Notes under the pieces: model-generated
The model's database searches: none
Told to the model about the DNA's origin: nothing
What the model saw: only the letters and a program-made list of their open reading frames with translations
Translations under genes and position numbers: made by a program
Part shown: positions 45,151 to 57,462 of the stretch, piece after piece
Layout of the letters: each line of letters starts with the position of its first letter
How positions within the stretch are numbered: position 1 is the stretch's first letter
Source of the DNA: Annona cherimola
Taxonomy: Eukaryota > Streptophyta > Magnoliopsida > Magnoliales > Annonaceae
Length of the DNA: 64,000 bases
Assembly: GCA_030490835.1 (NCBI GenBank)
Contig: CM059973.1
Span: 53,634,008-53,698,007, forward strand
Direction: 5' to 3'

Positions 45151-47875
45151 TTAATCACGAAAGGACAAAATTAGTTGACTCGTCTTCAAAGAGGAAGACA
45201 TGTCATTAATGGAAAAGTCAAAGGGGTTAAAGCTTGAGATGATGTGGATTTTTGAGACATTTTTTATAATTCAAAAATGCAGAAATTGAGGGTAAAAATT
45301 CCAGCAAGATCATAGGGGATTAATGGCTCCAGATAGGGTAGTTTTGTGTAGCCACAAAATGACAAAACAAGGGGTGGCAAGGGGGAACGTCCAAAGGGTG
45401 AATGGAGCAGTTTTTTTCTTTTAAAAATCTGTAAAAATATAAATTAAAGGGATAAGTACTCTAGCAATACAATGGGATAAATATGGAATTAATAAACCTC
45501 AAAAATGAGGTGGAAATTAATGTAAAAATAGATTATATAAGGGGCTTAAGGAGCTGCTCACGTCCCTTTCTCAAAAGTGGACAGCTTGTGCATTTAAAAA
45601 AAACTAAGCGCCAGCCATTGTTTACGTCCCCAAGCAAGGAAAAAGAGAAGGAAAAGGGAAGAGAAAAGAGGAGGAGAGGAGGAGCAAATCCAAGCTTGAC
45701 GAGTTAGAGTAAAACTACACAAGTTCAAGTAGGTATCCAACTAAGTTTGGGTTGTTAAATCCTAAGTTTTTTTAGCTTCATTCACGAGTCATAAATTGAT
45801 TTATTTAAGAACCCTAAATGATGATTTATGAAGCTTTTAATAAGGTTGTTAAATGCTAAGTAAGTTAGAGGATTCAATTCTAGCTTTCAAGCATGCAAGG
45901 TATGATTTTAGGGTTAATTTACCTAAGTATACCTTTTTGGAATTTTTGAAAATTCCCCATTTAAGTTTCTGTTTTGAGCATACAATATGCATGGAATATG
46001 TTAACTATTTCCATGATTAATATATGTTGAACCAAGCATGATTAATGGACCTTAGAAGGGTTGAACATAGACTTGACAATTTGATGGAAATTCTACACTT
46101 TTGAGGTTGAATTTGTGCATGAACTAAACAAACTAATATGTGGATGATTTAAAGGTTAAAATACCCCCAATTTAAGGTAGAAGGGACATCCAACATGGGT
46201 CTGGAAATAAATTCAAAAATCTATTTTTGTTGGACATGAGATGTGGACGTTCAAGGGTGGCAAGGAAATAATGAAAAGTTGCTGTTTTGGGCAACTTGCT
46301 TTATGGACTTTGGTTTTATGAAAATATCCTAAATATGGAGCAAGAATAGGATGTCTAAGGGCTGGAATTAAAGATGTAAAAATCTGTTTATGGAACATAT
46401 GTCAATATGGACGTTTAACGTGGGAAAGAATGACAGAAAAGTTGCTGTTTTAGAACTATGTAATTAAGGAGTTTTAATCTCATGATTATACCCTAAATTA
46501 TGTGCTAAATAAGTGTCTTAATTGAGCCAAAATGGAGGACAAGTTGTTGTTTTAAAAAAAAATTGAATAACACATAATAACGTATGACTAAGAGGGTGCA
46601 CATAAAGGGAATAGATAGCAAAAATGAGAAATGATTAAATATGAGTTGCTAAAATGCAAAAATGGAAAGAAATATAGTAAAATGTGAAAAGAAGTGGCTG
46701 TTTTGACAAAATTAAGAAATCTCAAAATTTTGGGATTAATATGTAAAGCCCTAACTCATAAGTATGTGTCTAAAGTGAGCACTAATGTGAAAAATGTAAA
46801 GAATTGATGTAAAATGATAAATGGGAAGTGATGGACTTCCATATGATGAGTTAACCTTAATGGTTATAATGAATGTGAAAATTTATCCTAAATAAGGGTA
46901 TTAAAAATGAAAGGAATGGGTGTCATGGAATCACAAGTTATACCAATGTGTGAATTAGTAAAATGAACACCCAACTTGAAAAGTAAGTGGTTTAAGTAAG
47001 TTTATGGAAATGACGTGGGTTGGAAAACTATATGATGTGCAAGCATATTGAATTATGTTTATGAATGCAATGTCGTTCTTGTGTATATGGGCAAAGGCAA
47101 AGAAGAGGTTGATGAAGGAAACTGAAGTGAATTCAGGTAAGCAAGCAAGACTTTTGAAAATATCATTTTATTCTCAAATGCTAAAATGCTTTCAAGTTGT
47201 TTCACTTGAATGTCTCTAAAATTATTTAAGGGTGGTCATCTCTTCATCCCTTTATTCCATAAACGATTTGATTACTGCTCTTATTGAAATGATTGATTAA
47301 ATTCTTCTCTATTTGAAATGGCATACCAGCATGAATTTGAATGATGTTTCATTGAAATGATGTTTAAATAGATGGTGCAAATAATTCTCTACATGAGAAT
47401 GACAAGTTACCATATGTAAGAGGTATATAATGTCGGGGTGATTGAAAGTCATGCATGGAATGGAAATCATTTAGGCTAGTCGAGGTAACAAGATAACAAG
47501 AGGACCAGTTGTCCCTATTGACGAGGCCAAGTCGGAAAGTCCGGCGTCATGGATAAAAAAGATCAGTTATGAAAGGATGTTCTCCGGGCTAGCGTACCCT
47601 CGCATGAAGGATTATGTCATGAATGGAAATGATGCGTTTGCACATCCAATATTTATGAAATGTCCAAAAGTTGAGATTAAGGTTTTCATGAAAGGTTTAC
47701 ATTAAAAGTTTTCTGTTCCGTTGGTAGTTGATCGCTTAATAAGTGTCTCCTACCAAATAGAGAGAAATGCATTTACATGAAAATGAAAAATGCTTGCTTA
47801 TTGAGTTTCGACTCGTGTTTTGTTTATCAAACCCTAAGACAAGTGCAATGATAGCTACCAAGGAGGAGCTCAGGT
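45150..47875 (+). mobile_element. Divergent Tekay-like Ty3 LTR remnant (ends missing)
   Basis: Its layout parallels the solo LTR at 13878-16313: TTTAATCAC...GGACAAAATTAG at the start, a TATA box at 45534, a purine-rich leader (GAAAAAGAGAAGGAAAAGGG), a long AT-rich middle, a GCAAGCAAGACTT / AATTATTTAAGGGTGGTCAT block, the GC-rich island at about 47480-47600 (GACCAGTTGTCCC...GCCAAGTCGG), and CTTGCTTATTGAGTTTCGACTCG near the end. The TG and CA termini were not found, and it is cut at about 47875 by the Mutator-like region. Confidence 0.6.
45534..45542 (+). promoter_or_regulatory. TATA box of the divergent LTR remnant
   Basis: TATATAAGG followed by GGCTTAAGG, at the position equivalent to TATAAATAGGGG in the other Tekay-like LTRs. 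Confidence 0.45.
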
Positions 47876-47884
47876 TTAAATGAA

Positions 47885-49300
47885 GAATCATTGGTCATTT
47901 AGCTGCATATAATCTTGTTAGAGAGTTAGGCAATGATCCTGATATTTGCTTCACTCGTCGAGACGTGTGGAATTTTAATTCTAGATCTCGTCATCATTTG
48001 TTGTCTCGAGATGTAGACCTTGCAATAGATCACCTTCAAAATTTGCATGATATGAATTTCGACATGTACTTTGTAGCTCGCAAGGATAGCAATGGTGCCC
48101 TCGTATCATTGTTCTGGTCAGATGGTTGGTCAAGGTTAGATTTCAGAGCATTTGGAGATCTTTTATATTTTGATACTAAGTACAACATGAATTTTGCACT
48201 ATTTGTTAGGACTAACCACCGCAGATAAACCATGGTATTTGGGTGTTGCTTGGAGATGAGTCGATTGATTCCTTCATATGGCTTTTCTAACAGTTCAAAG
48301 ATGCAATGGGTGAACATAGCTCGACATCCATAATTATCAACCAAGATGTAACCATTGAAGTAACTGTAGAGACTATGTTTCCCACCACTATTCACAAGTA
48401 CTGCCTATGACACATTATGCAAAAAAAATTCGATAAATTGGGCAAAAGGTCTAACCAAATAGATGAATTTTAAGAAGCCTTCAATCGCTTGGCCTATATT
48501 GACATTAACTCATAAGATTTTGAAGCTCAATGTAGTAGCATCTTAGAAGAATATGGTTTCTTGAATTAAGAGGGGTTGCAACTACTATATAACAAACACA
48601 CCAAATGGGTGCCAGTCTTTCACAAACATTTTAGATTTCATGAAATGTGCACCAATCAACGTAATAAAAGTTTTCATGCATTTTTGGATCAATATATTAC
48701 TCTTCAGACAAGTTGGCTAGAATTTTGGAAACACATTGAATGAGCAATAAGTCGACGGCATGAGGATGAAATTAATCAAGATAAACACATCCGACTAATT
48801 GTTTTACGACAGAAGACCTCATTCCATTTTGATCAATTCTTCTTTGATACTTATATTGACTATAATTTTGTTGACATTCAACAAGAAATGTGAGAAAGCA
48901 ATGCATTCAAGGTAAAACTGATTGATGGTGATGGCGATGAAGCAATATTTCATATTGTAATGTAGAATAACGCGCATGCATCTCGAGTTGTATAGTTTAA
49001 CTATGTGAAGATGTGTAGGAAATGTAATTGTCTGCAGTTTGAATCATGTAGAATAGTTTGTAGACATTATTTGTTGTGTTTTGGGAACTAAACATACCTA
49101 AGATTCCTGAATACTTCTTGTTGAAATGTTTGTCACGAACTCCCAGCAGTGGGCTACAATTAGAAACTAGCAAGATCAAATTAATGTCGACACACCAACA
49201 GGACCTTTTAGCGATATGGAACTCAATCAATGTTGTCATTGTTACACATCATTGTCTCTTATATCATGTAATAGACGGAGTACGAGGCTGTTGCCCGAGT
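47885..49300 (+). pseudogene. FAR1-type Mutator-like (MULE) transposase remnant
   Basis: MULE transposases cut and paste Mutator-like elements; the FAR1/FHY3 light-signalling factors descend from them. An 87-codon open piece (47965-48228) reads LQNLHDMNFDMYF, then LFWSDGWSRLDF, FGDLLYFDTKYNMNFALF and TNH. This is the first part of the transposase core, with the catalytic Asp in the FDTKY motif. After a stop at 48226 and a frameshift near 48250, sequence similar to the family continues: FGCC, then GDESIDSFIWLF, then IIINQDVTIE, which carries the second conserved Asp. A region rich in HAFLDQY-like residues follows. Near 49006-49071, CRKCNCLQFESCRIVCRHYL fits a SWIM zinc finger (CxC...CxH), as in FAR1 proteins. 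Stops and frameshifts make it non-functional, and the N-terminal DNA-binding part is missing. Confidence 0.8.
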
Positions 49301-49789
49301 TAAATGAACTGTGAAAGACTATAGTTTCAAAAGTTGATGAAGAGAAACTACATATATTAACTAGTCGTAGATGTCCTACACGGGTTAAAAAGGGGTTAGA
49401 AGGAAAAGAGTCACTAAACCTAAGTAGAATCAGTTCTTGTTGCATCCATTTGATGATGCACCTTCAAAGAATGACTTTCAATTACGTTTGTTGTAATGAT
49501 AAGTATGCTTCTGTTAAGTTTAAATGAGTTGTTGTGATGTTATGTGAGACCCTTGTGGTGTTCATGTAAACATTATCTATGTTATTGTTAAATTTGGATG
49601 GTGTGTTGTGGTTTGCTTCCCTCTAGTCTATGAATAGTATTGACAATATTGTTTCTCATTGTAGAGGTAGATTACAAACCTACGCATTGTACATGTAAGC
49701 CTATTATCTCATCTCCTATTCATGGAATGCTTGTATGTTTCAATATAAATAATTAAATACTAATTATTGATTACTTGTCTAATTGTGTG
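49301..49789. other. Spacer between the transposase and ULP1-like remnants
   Basis: Probably the 3' end of the transposase gene and intergenic sequence of the same element. No motif was recognised. Confidence 0.35.
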
Positions 49790-51124
49790 AGGGTGCATAT
49801 GGTTGTTAAGGAGGTATAAGAGTTGTATGAGGCTCAAATGGATACAGCTGCTTAGCTTGCAGGGTCCTCCCATAATCAAACTCCTACAAGCAAATGGAAG
49901 CTTAAGATCTAAGGCCCTCTTAGTGAGAAACACAAGAAACAATCAGTGTGTGTTGTGCGAAAGTTCATGGACTACTTCGGTATATTGAGTATGGATCAAC
50001 GACATGCTATGTATGATACAGGATTTGGAGGCCCACTTTCAATGAAACTGTGTGCCCTATACCTTAGTCTAATTAAATGGTTGGTTGAGCACTGGGACGA
50101 TACTGAAGAAGCATTCCACATTGCAGGATAGCTGCTAAAGATCACAACATGTGAGGCTAATCTCATCTTTGGGCTTTTCATGGGGGGTGAATCTTTCATG
50201 CATGTATAAGTGGAGCGTAGCACTGAACAGCTATATATAAATCTAAGGTTGAGTAAGGGCAACACTATGATGGCTTCAAAGGTATATAAAATCCTGATGA
50301 TCGAGGGAGACGATGAGAAGCGATGGCAGGCATTCGCTTTATATGCCCTTTTCACTGTGTTGTGTCCAATATCACATGGGAAAATGCATGACGTGTATCT
50401 ACAACATGTTTTTTGATATTCAAATGATTAAAGATTTTGACTGTGCATCTCATGTTATGGACATGTGTAAAAGGTCATTCACACTATAACATATAAAGAA
50501 GAGAAAGTTAATTAGAGGTCGCACAGTCCTTTTGTAAGTAATGACATAACTTCTATTAACTTGCAAGAAATCTCACTTTTGTGTGCCCGTCATAAGATAC
50601 ATTTGTTGAATCTTTGTAGATATGATTTATGGAGAACATGCAAAATAAAGACATAGATTAATCCAAGTTGCACCTTAATGTACCACTGGTTAAAAATTGG
50701 ACATTCTAAGATAGCTTGAGATTGGAGGGAAAGTGGGCAGAGATAGACAGTGTTTATGTGCAAGTATCCTTTCATGTATATCACATCACAGAGAATTTGT
50801 ATAATTAAGTTGGTCTATTATTTTTTCTCTATGCTTTGGTGATTTATCTATTATTTATCCTCTATACTTATTTTATTTGGATTGTTTATAAGTTCATATA
50901 GCTATTTACAAGGGTGTTGAGGAGATTCGTGGTGGGCCAGTCTGGCAAGTTAAACAACATGGGGATCATGACAATATTGCTTCTTTCAATCCAGCCGATT
51001 TAAACCAAGTGGAGAGTATGATGCAATTAAGCCCCCATATGGCTGATGAAGTCGTCACCTCATCTATCACAGAAAAGTCAATGCATGAGAATGAAGGTCT
51101 TCGGGCAGAACTGTAAGTAATGAC

Positions 51125-52756
51125 TGTTGGGTCCCGAATTGATGGCAAAACCCAAGAGGGGAGGGGTGAATTGGGTTCTTAAAAATTTACAACTTAAACA
51201 AAAACTTTACCCCGGATTAATCTAGTCCCCTTGAATGAAGAAACAGAATGGAAAGCAAAGTAATGTAGAGAGCAGAAATAAAAGCAAGTAGACAAGAATT
51301 TTTATAGTGGTTCGGGCAACCTCCCTACTCCACTCTTCCAAGCTCACACACCTTGTGACTTGGGTTCCACTATTGTATTCTCTCAATACAATTAGAGCCT
51401 CTTGCTCTCTTCTAGATTCTAGCTCTAGGGGGCATCAACAACTAGAGCCTCTTGCTCTCTTCTAGATTCTAGCTCTAGGGGGCATCAACAACTAGCACAA
51501 GTAGGTGATGAGTCACACTCCAATCACACACTACTTTGCTATCACTTGATCTTAGCTACCCAAGCTAAATCAAGTTCAATACAAACAAATAAGCAATGAA
51601 ATAAATCTACACTTTACAGATGTGTAGAAGCAGTTTGGTGCAGAGAAGAACTTGTGGTAGGCTTTGAATAATCTGAAGTAAAGCTCTTGCAGTTTTGAAG
51701 TGTAGTTCTTCCTCTCTTGATTGGCTTGATCACTTTAATGCTCTTGTAGATAGGAGTTATGCTCACTTAATATTTTTCAACTACTTCCCTCGTCTACAAT
51801 AACTCCCTTTTATAATTTTGGAGGGAATCCGAACGTTAGAGGGTTGGTGGCGCGCATTTAATGCGCCAACGTTCGAATAAAATCCGACCGTTGCGACCCA
51901 AGTCGCAGGTGGAGTCGACTTCGGGTGCGACTTCGCCCAAGTCGCAGATGAAGTCGACTTCGGGTGCGACTTCGCGAACTTCGGTCTTCAGTTTCAACGC
52001 TGGAAGGTTTCGCCCGTTCCGAAGTCGATCATGAAGTCGACTTGGCTTTGCGACTTCACTCAAGTCTCAGATGGGGTCGACTTGGCCTTGCGACTTCACT
52101 GTCATGATGTTCTTGAACATTTGTGAATCTTGAAAATCTTGACTTTGATTCATCTTGAATCTTGACTCATGTAATCTTAGATATCTTCTTGATTTGAATG
52201 ATTGAGTTTATGCTTCTTGCTTGTACTTGAATTTGTCTTCAAATGTTTCAGCTTGAGTATCTATGTTGCCTTGATCTTCATCTTCATTTAGTTTGGCTTG
52301 AAATCAAGTAATCCAGAACTTGTCATTTGAAGTTTTCCGTCTGCCTGAGCGAAGTCGATGTCTGAGTCGACTTCGGCTGCGACTTCACCTCAAGTCGCAC
52401 ATGGAGTCGACTTGGGGTGCGACTTCGGCACGTTGTGTTCTGAACGTCGACTCTGGAAGGTTTTGCTCGACTGAAGTCGATGGTGAGGTCGACTTCGTTT
52501 GCGACTTGGCTACCCAAGTCGCAGGTGGAGTCGACTTGGCCTGCGACTTCACCTTCCTGTCTTCCGTTTTCAACTCTGGACAGTTCTGCACGTTTGAAGT
52601 CGATCTTGGAGTCGACTTGGGGATCGACTTGGCCTTCCTAACTTGATTTTCTTCAAATGTATATTCCTTAAACATTTCACAAACTTGTTAGTAGCCAAGA
52701 CATACTCAAATTGATTTGTTAATCATCAAAATATGGATTTAGCTATATTTCCAACA
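51125..52756 (-). mobile_element. Solo Sirevirus LTR (1632 bp)
   Basis: It starts TGTTGGGTCCCGAATTG and ends ATTTCCAACA, close in sequence to 18969-20750. Flanks ATGAC and ACAAC give at most an imperfect 5-bp duplication. It contains a 50-bp tandem duplication (51393-51492, AGAGCCTCTTGCTCTC...) not seen in the other copies, and two well-preserved GTCGAC palindrome clusters. It lies just behind a GTAAGT at 51113, probably in an intron of the ULP1-like remnant. Confidence 0.85.
51890..52640. repeat. CpG-palindrome clusters of the solo Sirevirus LTR
   Basis: I count about ten GTCGAC cores in two clusters (51890-52100 and 52335-52640), in the context CCCAAGTCGCAGGTGGAGTC and similar. They are separated by about 230 bases of CTTGAATCTTGA-rich sequence. 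Preservation is similar to the LTR at 18969 and much better than in the copies at 13030 and 39844. Confidence 0.8.
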
Positions 52757-55559
52757 ACAACACTTTTATAACCTTTATGTATTTTCATAGATTTGTGAGC
52801 TAGATAGTATCCTCTTGTGCAATCAATTGTGTTTTTTTTCCTTAAGTAATGGCCAATCCTTTTAAAAATCAGGTTCCAGCCATACTAGTATCATGAAATT
52901 GCTTTTTGATGTTTATAGAACTTGAGACGTATGTTGGAAGAATCATTATTTGTGAATATATCATTAGAATCACAAATTCAGGTATATGAATGTTTATCAA
53001 CACTTTTGACAATTCTTTTCCACCATCACATGAAAACTGGTATATTTCTAAATAACATGATCGTACAAGTAGTAGAGAGTACAATCCAAAAAATGGAGTG
53101 TGAGAAGATTCCAGCAACTAGTGAGGAAAACAGAACAAAGTTAACGATATTACTTAAACCATCACTTTATGTCCTTGTATTTCATTCTATGCCTAATGGG
53201 TGGAAGAGGATGATAAATTGCAACCAAATTTCAAGCTGGTGTAGATGGGCTCGACCTTGATTCGATGGATATGCAAGCTAGTATCGAGCCAACAAAATCA
53301 AGGAGCTTGAATGAGCAAGGTAGTACTATTGGCGATGAGGATGCACCTAATGTTAAGGTCACGACCGCTGCCCCTTTAGTAAGAAAAGGGAATAGGAGCA
53401 TAAAGACATCTCAAGCATTGAAGTCACCCTATGAAACAACAATTAAAAAGGGGAAAATGATAGTATTTAGAAGGCATATACGATTGTCGGTGTCTGCATA
53501 TGAAGCAAGACCGGTTGGAAATATATTTTGCATAGTTGTTTCTCTTGAGTGTTATATATTTGAATAATGCGTTGCATGTTTGTTAATTACCTTATTGCTA
53601 GTTTGACTTCAACAATTATTACTTTATTATGAGCATATGTATTCATTGACCAAATGTTAATAGATACACATGTGAGAAATTTCTCTTGCATACGTTAGAA
53701 TCAAGGAAAATGTTAGAATCGGCAAGATTTGAGATTCAAACTGAGGTGACTAACAAACATCAAGGACAACATGATCAGCTTCACATTTTGTGCATCTCTA
53801 ACCAAAGAGTGAGTTGGCTATCCAAATTTTTAATCATTTGTTGAAATTAGTTATAGACACTACTATATAATAGTAGTGTATCCAATGAGCATGATAGGAT
53901 ACTGCGATAATTTAAACATCAATGTCTGTAGTGAACTTCTCTTGCAGTATGGAGACATTATATTAGCGAGAGAAGAGTTCTTGTCTCTAGCTCCGGGTAG
54001 TAAGGTGTCAGCGCCTATGAGTATATAATATGTCTGATTTTCAACTATATCATGTTAATTTCATCATCATAAACATGTTGTTGAAAATACCCATGTATAC
54101 AAGTCATAGATATATTGGTCATGTTATATAACATTGAGTAGCTGCATACCACAATTGGAGTGACAATATTTTACTTTGATTTCTTATATTTTGTTATGTT
54201 AATTATTTATATTTATATCATTATGTATAAAGTGATTGCTTTTTATTCCTATCTGATTGCTTGTTATTCCTATCTAACTCAACTTATTTTATAAAATTAT
54301 GTAGCTATATCTTATGCATGATCGGGTAGCACCAAATTATGTATATAATCCTAAAAAGATCAAATGTCATGTGGCGGATGTAGAATGGGTAAATATTTTT
54401 TATTTATAATGTTGTGATATATAGAGTTGGTTTTATTAGGTGTGTAATTGAATAATGACATATTTTTTATAACAATACAGATTCTTGCGCCAATATGTAG
54501 AGATAATCATAGGTATGCATGGGCTTGTGATATCATTTCAAAAGAAATTATTTATTACACTGACCAAATGAAGACAATTAAGACTGAAGTGGTAGGTTTG
54601 AGTTTTTAGCTTGACAACCACTTTATGTATTAAGTTGTATTGACAATATTTGACTTGATTAAAAACTTCGTTAGACCCAACTCTCAAGGACTAATTTCGC
54701 TATGTTGGTGAGGCCAAGATTATGTCATCTAGAGATATTAAACATGCGAAGAGATTGCCACACCAAATTAATGGGTGGGTTGAAATTTCATGTTTACGCA
54801 ATTGTCACATTAGTTTATGATGTTAATACATAGAATTATATGCTTTTACTACTTGACAGGGTGGACTTTAATGTGCATATGCTATGCAATATGTTATTTT
54901 TTATCCTTGAGAACCAAAATATAGATCAGTATGTTTTCATCTTGTGTATGCTTATGTGTTTGCAACTCAGGTAATTAAATATATAACAATCAACTACATG
55001 CAATGTAGGGACAAATTGCGAAATGGTGTCTACAGTTTGCATCATTTATTCATTCTTAGTAATAACCTAAATGAGAGTGAGTAAAGATTATACAATATGA
55101 TGCAGTCAAGGAATCGAATACTGGGAAATAGTGAATCACTATCATCATTAGTCATTGTTTTCATAAAAGATGAATGGAAAATGGATATGTCAACTTCTTA
55201 TTTGTGTCGCTCTTCCACACCTGTTATATATAAAAACTACATGGATGATGATGGTGTAAATGGGGTTTCATTCATTTTAAAATGTTTTGTATATGAATCT
55301 CTAATGTAAATACTCATGTGACATTAATGCCACAACTCAGTCTATATTATAAATAGTCATTAGTAGTTATCTTCGGTCAGCATTCATGATGGCAGTTTTG
55401 TCATACTTGTTTTATATGCACCCATGCAACCTTATATATAATACGAAACTTTTATATTCCAAACATAAATCTTACAGTAGTGAGAGGTATATATCTTTCT
55501 TCCTTACCAAATGTATAATTTGTATTTACTAATTTGGACAAAAATCATCTGTAGTGTTC

Positions 55560-57240
55560 AAAAGAGCACCATTAGATTGTGGTCATTTTCAAGTTACAGT
55601 ATAGGGTGACTGTAGAAGTTGATGCAAAATAAACATGTCGTGAGACAATAATAACATTCTTACTTATTAACTGGTAGTCCTTTCCAAACCGTTTCTCTAC
55701 ATTATGAAGATTGTCGTATGACAGCATATTAAATTTGCCAATAAGTATTTCACAGGCAATGTGCTTCTTGTAAATCGTTGTGATGACTTGTGAGAACATG
55801 TTATTAGGCATTTTTATGGAACAATATAATAATTAACATAGATACAAGGATTATTAATCGTCATTAACAAATGTCAAACAATATACCTTGTTGAACTTAA
55901 CTGGCATGGGCCTAGTAGTAATCCAATCTAGAGAGAATATCTACCTCGGAATTCTCTCTACAATGTACATGCACATTTGTCACACCAACAAACGAATATA
56001 TACACCAAGTTAGAATATTAGTTCCAGAAACATACCTGGTGCTTATGACATCAACATAATCGCGCAGAATTTCAAATGTGTATGCATCCTAAACTTCTTC
56101 ATCTATATCAAATTTTTTTTAGCACACCAAGCTGTAAGCAAAGGAATTGATGGGTTCCTAAATTATGATGTATTGGGTGACATTAATTTGTAAATGAAAC
56201 ATTTTTCAAAAAGCATACAACTCTTTGATATGTTGCTATGAACCTAGTGGCTTCATGACTTTCACAAATGTCTATAGAGTGAATTTCACTTAGTATCATA
56301 TCAATTGCACATGCAAACCAAGTCTCGTCATGATATTGAATAGGTATAAATAGTTGTAGGTAAAAATGATGAAATTAGTGCACGTAGATATCAAAAAATG
56401 ACCACATAATGTCATTGGAAATTAGATGACAATTACTCAATCTACATCATGGACATAATATTGAAGTAGCCTAACTGACCACTCAACATTGATATCATTT
56501 AACTTCCCTAGTAGTAGTCTCCTCTGTAATTAGGCAAGAGGACATAGTTGTTTGATCAGGTTATTCACAACAGTTTAAACTATTTACATAATTGATGGTT
56601 ATAGGACAAAGTACTAACCCCAAAAAATTAGAAGACTTGAAACATTTGAAGTTGAAAAACCTTAGCTCTGCAATTTAAATCACACATGAATAGAATGTAA
56701 TCATGAAAACCAATAAAAGTCTAATTAAACTTTTCCATTATAATATCTATTCTTATCTTTAATCCTTACTCCGCGTGGACTTTTGGATCTCCCAAAACCC
56801 ATTCAAGAACTAACATTCTCTCAATTGTATAAAGGTAAGCTTCGTCTTCATTAGAGAGTGATGCCCGTATACGTTGGGGTCCTACAAAAATATGATTATT
56901 TACATGAGACCATTTCTCGAAGGTGGTGGTAATTTTTGTTTCAAATTATAAACAATCGATTTCAACAGCACATGCCTTCCCTTTATGCATCAATGGTGCT
57001 AACTACGAAGCCCTCTTTCCAAGCTAAGCATATATCAATGGAGGCTTGCGTTTGCTTTCATTCAAGCCCCAACCATAGATAGTTTGAAATGATTCGGGCA
57101 TTTGCATGACAACTTTAGGGCTTTCTTTTCAGCTGATTGTATTAGGAGGAGATGTTGACATGTTAACCCGATGTACAATTCGATGTTGTAGTTTTCGCAC
57201 ATGAACCTCAAACTCCTATTCAATGGTGACTATTAGCCAA
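55560..57240 (-). pseudogene. Second ULP1-like remnant, opposite strand
   Basis: On the minus strand, 56345-56240 reads LFIPIQYHDETWFACAIDM and then LSEIHSIDICES, matching the FIPI...HW...VID...I.DS pattern of C48 peptidases, with His-Trp replaced by Glu-Thr-Trp. Near 55600-55570 a frame reads PQSNGALL where a QxNGxDCG-type catalytic segment would be expected; Asp and Cys are lost. Upstream (57190-56770), phrases such as VVMQMPESFQTIYGW and ERMLVLEWVLGD are protein-like but unplaced. It runs tail-to-tail with the plus-strand remnant ending near 55310. It is decayed and non-functional. Confidence 0.5.
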
Positions 57241-57462
57241 TTAGTAGTAAAAATATAACAGACATTGTGGAAGATTTATAACTCTCATCAAAACTCTATT
57301 AACAATTCATTAAGTATGCTCAACATGCTCTCGCACCATTCTCCCAATTTCCTACCATATATGAAGAAGACAATATGGAGATATTTAATATCACAAAAAA
57401 TAAAAAAACATGTGTGCAAAAATATTATTGTGCACATGTATATACACCAAGTTGGATATTTA

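Larger units (their letters stand above)
49790..55310 (+). pseudogene. ULP1-like (C48 peptidase) gene of a Mutator-like element, decayed, with introns
   Basis: Some plant Mutator-like elements carry a second gene encoding a ULP1-like SUMO/ubiquitin-like protease. The N-terminal part (49940-50400) reads KFMDYFGILSMDQRH, GGPLSMKLCALYLSLIKWL and FGLFMGGESF, resembling the DUF1985/mobile-domain-like region of such proteins. A linker follows at 50910-51110. After the solo Sirevirus LTR (51125-52756) come a coiled stretch (52919-53240) and a basic linker with TSQALKSPYETT (53265-53567). The protease itself is seen at 54481-54600, ILAPICRDNHRYAWACDI, where H of DNH fits the catalytic His. The region around 55230-55300 (DDDGVNGVSFILKC) resembles the DCGVF catalytic-Cys segment but lacks that Cys. 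A clean intron (GT 54389 to AG 54480) joins coding frames in phase. Several in-frame stops occur. Confidence 0.6.

Noticed and set aside
52320..52675. 108- and 96-codon open frames in the solo Sirevirus LTR
   Set aside because: Same cause: repeat-driven frames in an LTR, not genes.
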